The notes under the pieces were generated by a model that was not told the DNA's origin, searched no databases, and saw only the letters and a program-made list of their open reading frames with translations. 64,000 nt of DNA, from NCBI RefSeq assembly GCF_009936375.1, contig NZ_AP022332.1, positions 496,001 to 560,000 of the forward strand. The letters run 5' to 3'. This document shows positions 61,171 to 64,000 of this stretch, piece by piece. Source of the stretch: Methylosinus sp. C49. GTDB lineage: Bacteria > Pseudomonadota > Alphaproteobacteria > Rhizobiales > Beijerinckiaceae. The first letter of the stretch is position 1, and each line of letters begins with the position of its first letter. The translations under genes were made by a program, and so were the position numbers.

Positions 61171-62661
61171 TCACGCGACCCGCTTCGGCACGAGACGTTC
61201 GCTCGCCAGCGCCTGCTCGGCGCCGGAGACGCCGGCTTCCGTATATTCGGCGTCCTCGTTCACGCCCCAGACGTCATAGATCGCGCGGCCGGCGATGATA
61301 TTGAGCGCCGTCAGCATGCCGGTCATCATCGCATGATCCTGGTTGTTGTATTTGTGCATGCCGTTGCGGCCGACGAGATGCAGGCCGGGATAGCGCGCCG
61401 CGAGCTCGAGCCGAATCGCCTGCACATTGGCGGCGTAGGACTCGTCATAGACCGGATAGGCCTTGGCCTGACGCACGACGCAGGCGTCGCGCACATCCTC
61501 CGCCTTCATGAGGCCGATCTTCGCGATCTCGTCCTTGGCGAGGGCGATGAGATCGGCGTCCGCGGCGTTCCACAATCCATCGCCCTCGAAGCAGAAATAT
61601 TCGAGGCCGAGGCAGGTGGAAACGCCATCGGCGATCATCTCCGGCGACCAGGATTTGAAATTCTGCACGCGGCCGACCTTCACCGACGGATCATGAATAT
61701 AGATCCAATTGTCGGGGAACTCCTCCTGCGGCCGTCCGATCAGCACGACGGTGAGAAAATCGCGATAGGCCAGCGCGCGCGCGTTGAACAGGCTGAGCGG
61801 CGTCGGCGTCAGCGCATTCATCACCTCGCGCAGCGGCGCGGAGGACAGCACATTGTGCGCGCGATGCGTCTCGACAGCGCCCTGCGAATCGCGCGTCGTG
61901 ACGGTCCAAATTCCGCTCGCTTCGTCGAAGGCGAGCTGCTCGACCTTGCAGCCCATTCGCAGGCGGCCGCCGAGCTTCTGCATCTTGCGCGCGGCGGCTT
62001 CCCACATCATGCCGGGACCGCGACGCGGATAGCGGAAGGATTCGATCAGCGTCTTCGCGGCGCTGCTGGATTTGCGGAGCTTCAGGGAGCGACGCAAGCC
62101 GTCGATGATCGCCGCGCCGAGGCTGAGACCCTTGATGCGCTGCGCCGCCCAATCGGCGGAGATGTCGTCGCAGCTCATGCCCCAGACCTTTTCGGTATAG
62201 GTCTTGAAGAAAATGCCGAACAGCCGCTCGCCGAACTGATTGCGCACCCATTGATGGAAGGAGCGCGGCTCCTTCACTGGAAACGCCTTGGCGAAAGCGA
62301 AGGACGCCATGCACAACGCACTCTCGAAGAGCCCGAGATTTTTCAACGCCTCGAAGGCCTTCAGCGGATAGGCGTAGAATTTCTCGCGATAGAAGATGCG
62401 CGACAGACGCGGCCGCTCGATAAAATCATGCGGGAGAATCTCGTCCCACAGATCGACGATCTCTTTCGATTTCGAGAAAAAGCGGTGTCCGCCTATGTCG
62501 AAGAGAAAGCCCTTGTAGCTCGCGGTGCGGCTGATGCCGCCGACATAGGATCGGTCCTGCTCGAGGACGAGAACCTCGTGGCCGTTCTTCGCCAGAACAT
62601 AAGCGGCGGTGAGGCCCGCAGGCCCCGCGCCGATCACTATCGATTCGATGATCTCGCCCAT
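61171..62661 (-). CDS. FAD-dependent oxidoreductase (UDP-galactopyranose mutase/amine-oxidase-like)
   Basis: 496 residues. FAD-binding IVIGAGPAGLTAAYVLAKNG, then SYVGGISRTASYKGFLFDIGGHRFFSK, then the mid part NQFGERLFGIFFKTYTEKVWG and a C-terminal FAD region HLVGRNGMHKYNNQDHAMMTG. This matches the NAD(P)/FAD proteins common in glycan operons; the exact reaction is unknown. Start 62661 begins at the motif region. It heads the run with GtrA and the GT-C-like protein. Confidence 0.85.
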   Translation of the reverse strand: MGEIIESIVIGAGPAGLTAAYVLAKNGHEVLVLEQDRSYVGGISRTASYKGFLFDIGGHRFFSKSKEIVDLWDEILPHDFIERPRLSRIFYREKFYAYPLKAFEALKNLGLFESALCMASFAFAKAFPVKEPRSFHQWVRNQFGERLFGIFFKTYTEKVWGMSCDDISADWAAQRIKGLSLGAAIIDGLRRSLKLRKSSSAAKTLIESFRYPRRGPGMMWEAAARKMQKLGGRLRMGCKVEQLAFDEASGIWTVTTRDSQGAVETHRAHNVLSSAPLREVMNALTPTPLSLFNARALAYRDFLTVVLIGRPQEEFPDNWIYIHDPSVKVGRVQNFKSWSPEMIADGVSTCLGLEYFCFEGDGLWNAADADLIALAKDEIAKIGLMKAEDVRDACVVRQAKAYPVYDESYAANVQAIRLELAARYPGLHLVGRNGMHKYNNQDHAMMTGMLTALNIIAGRAIYDVWGVNEDAEYTEAGVSGAEQALASERLVPKRVA

Positions 62662-62785
62662 GACGGCCCTGAGACAAGCGTGGCGTGCGCCGGCCGCCCG
62701 CGTCACGCGGCGAGGCTCACGGCACGTAGGGGCAGTATGGATGCGCTTTGGTTAATGCGCTGTTACGCTCAGGACGCCCGCATCG

Positions 62786-63919
62786 TTACGCGCTCGCGAA
62801 GATCACGCGGTTGCGGCCCTCCGCCTTGGCGCGATAGAGCGCGTCATCGGCGATGCGCGTCATGGCGGCGAGATCCGGCGTCGCATCCTCGAGCACGGTG
62901 ACGCCGACGCTCACGGTCGCCGCGCCGTCCGCGAGATGCGCGGCGTCGCGGATGAAAGCCGAGCGAATGCGCTCGGCGATCACCAATGCGCTCGTCCGAT
63001 CCGCCGGAGAGAGGATGGCGACGAATTCTTCGCCGCCGATGCGCGCCAGCATGTCGCTCGATCGCGTGTTTCGAGTCGCCGTCGCGCCGAAGGCGGCCAG
63101 CACGCGGTCGCCTTCGGCATGGCCGAATCGATCGTTGATATATTTGAAATTGTCGAGATCGAAGACGAGCACTGCCGTCGATGGCGCAGGGGCCGATCGC
63201 TTCGCGCGCTCGACCGCCCGGTCGAAGGCCCGCCGATTGGGAAGGCCGGTCAGCGGATCGATCATCGCCGCGACTTCTCGTCGCTTGGCGAGGCGCTCTT
63301 TGGAGAGCGTCGCCAATAGAAAACCGAGAACGGCGATAAAGCCGGAGAGTTCGAGGAAGCGGTATTTCAAATAGGGGCTGGTGAGGAAGCTGGTTTCGTC
63401 GACCGCGAGAAAGGGCGCGGCGATCGCGAGCGCGATTTCGAACCCCGCCTGCAGCGCGATGATCCAGGCCGTCACGCGGGACACGACGAGGCGCTGGCCG
63501 CCGATACGATTGTAGCGGAACAATTCGACGGCGGCGACGACTTCATAGATCGCCGAGATCGCAGAGACTTCTGAGATTCGAAAGTGAATGTCGGCGCGCC
63601 ACAGGCCGGCGGCCCAAATCACGCCGCCGAGCAGGGCCAGCAGCGGCCGAACCGGCTCGCCGACAAAAACGAGAACGCCCGTCCACAGCAGACCGCATGC
63701 CCATAAAGTGAGCGCGTTTCCGAAAATGATCGAGAGCCACTCGACCTCATTGCGGAATGCGTAGCAGAGCGCCGAGGCGCCCGCCGTCGCGAAGACCGCG
63801 GCCCACCACCATAATTCCTCGGCTTCTTCGTCGCCGCGCCAGATCGCGTAGAGGAAGACGCCGAGCAGCGACAGCATGAAGGCGCCGAATAAATATAGCG
63901 TCGGCGCCAATGCGATCAT
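62786..63919 (-). CDS. Membrane diguanylate cyclase (GGEEF) with I-site
   Basis: 377 residues. Six or seven helices to about residue 205, then GGDEF domain: DPLTGLPNRRAFDR, AVLVFDLDNFKYINDRFGHAEGD, and RSSDMLARIGGEEFVAIL. The RxxD five residues before GGEEF is the c-di-GMP inhibitory site, so product feedback is expected. It resembles the cyclase at 38734-39903 in architecture but not in this site. The bases beyond 63919 hold only its upstream region. Confidence 0.92.
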   Translation of the reverse strand: MIALAPTLYLFGAFMLSLLGVFLYAIWRGDEEAEELWWWAAVFATAGASALCYAFRNEVEWLSIIFGNALTLWACGLLWTGVLVFVGEPVRPLLALLGGVIWAAGLWRADIHFRISEVSAISAIYEVVAAVELFRYNRIGGQRLVVSRVTAWIIALQAGFEIALAIAAPFLAVDETSFLTSPYLKYRFLELSGFIAVLGFLLATLSKERLAKRREVAAMIDPLTGLPNRRAFDRAVERAKRSAPAPSTAVLVFDLDNFKYINDRFGHAEGDRVLAAFGATATRNTRSSDMLARIGGEEFVAILSPADRTSALVIAERIRSAFIRDAAHLADGAATVSVGVTVLEDATPDLAAMTRIADDALYRAKAEGRNRVIFASA

Positions 63920-64000
63920 CGCGGTTCAGGATCCTATGAGTTGCAAATTGCACAAATGCCGAGAGTTCCCGCTCCTGGAGCGTCAGCGTAGCATCGAATA

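Overview
The window looks like chromosome of a methylotrophic alphaproteobacterium of the Rhizobiales, most likely a serine-cycle methanotroph of the Methylocystis/Methylosinus type. The main reason is a nearly complete serine-cycle and tetrahydrofolate C1 gene set on one strand (ftfL, sga, hprA, mtdA, fchA, mtkA, mtkB, ppc, mclA, gck). The base composition is high in GC, and a PHB depolymerase and a molybdenum storage protein fit the same picture. No methane monooxygenase or methanol dehydrogenase gene lies in the window, so methane use itself is inferred.

Layout. 1-1.83 kb: a zinc ABC importer (permease, ATPase, and a 57-residue membrane ORF) behind a perfect Zur-type palindrome that overlaps a TATAAT box. 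1.86-15.7 kb: the serine-cycle cluster, transcribed leftwards. It is punctuated by strong hairpins (after ftfL, after sga, between hprA and mtdA, between mtkB and ppc). Between mclA and gck it is interrupted by a block of two-stem repeats carrying a DUF559 nuclease-like gene and the remnant of a second one. 16.4-22.6 kb: msrB, phaZ, cobD, a YbhB-like protein, cbiD and a DHA2-type MFS exporter. 22.7-24.3 kb: mosA and mosB, the two subunits of the molybdenum storage protein. 24.7-34.3 kb: a phospholipase C-type phosphoesterase, exported hypotheticals, an LprI-domain protein facing a GH25 lipoprotein lysozyme, mgtE, a polysaccharide deacetylase and a trans-aconitate methyltransferase-like gene. 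34.3-40.7 kb: MaoC dehydratase, HAD hydrolase, beta-carbonic anhydrase, a CitE-like lyase, a dicarboxylate symporter and a diguanylate cyclase. 40.7-44.9 kb: mfd, sdhE and tRNA-Gly(GCC). 45-48.5 kb: an acyltransferase, a small ATPase next to a Tat-exported class A beta-lactamase with a KPG motif, and tRNA-Ser(GGA). 48.6-51.9 kb: msrA, mepA, an L,D-transpeptidase and a LysR regulator. 52.1-56.9 kb: acnA, a palindromic repeat, leuA and a leucine-rich leader peptide. 57-64 kb: a surface-polysaccharide-like operon (FAD oxidoreductase, GtrA, GT-C-like membrane protein, Tat protein, DUF1624) and a second diguanylate cyclase.

How the genes work together. FtfL, FchA and MtdA handle formate-derived C1 on tetrahydrofolate. 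Sga, HprA and Gck turn serine and glyoxylate into 2-phosphoglycerate. Ppc, MtkAB and MclA carry carbon from PEP via malate and malyl-CoA to glyoxylate and acetyl-CoA. Carbonic anhydrase could supply bicarbonate to Ppc, and PhaZ could mobilise PHB made from acetyl-CoA; both links are inference.

Most notable for follow-up: the repeat/DUF559 units inside the serine-cycle cluster, the leuA leader peptide, the Zur-controlled micro-ORF, the MoSto operon, and the KPG beta-lactamase. All calls come from reading motifs and family resemblance; nothing was searched against a database.
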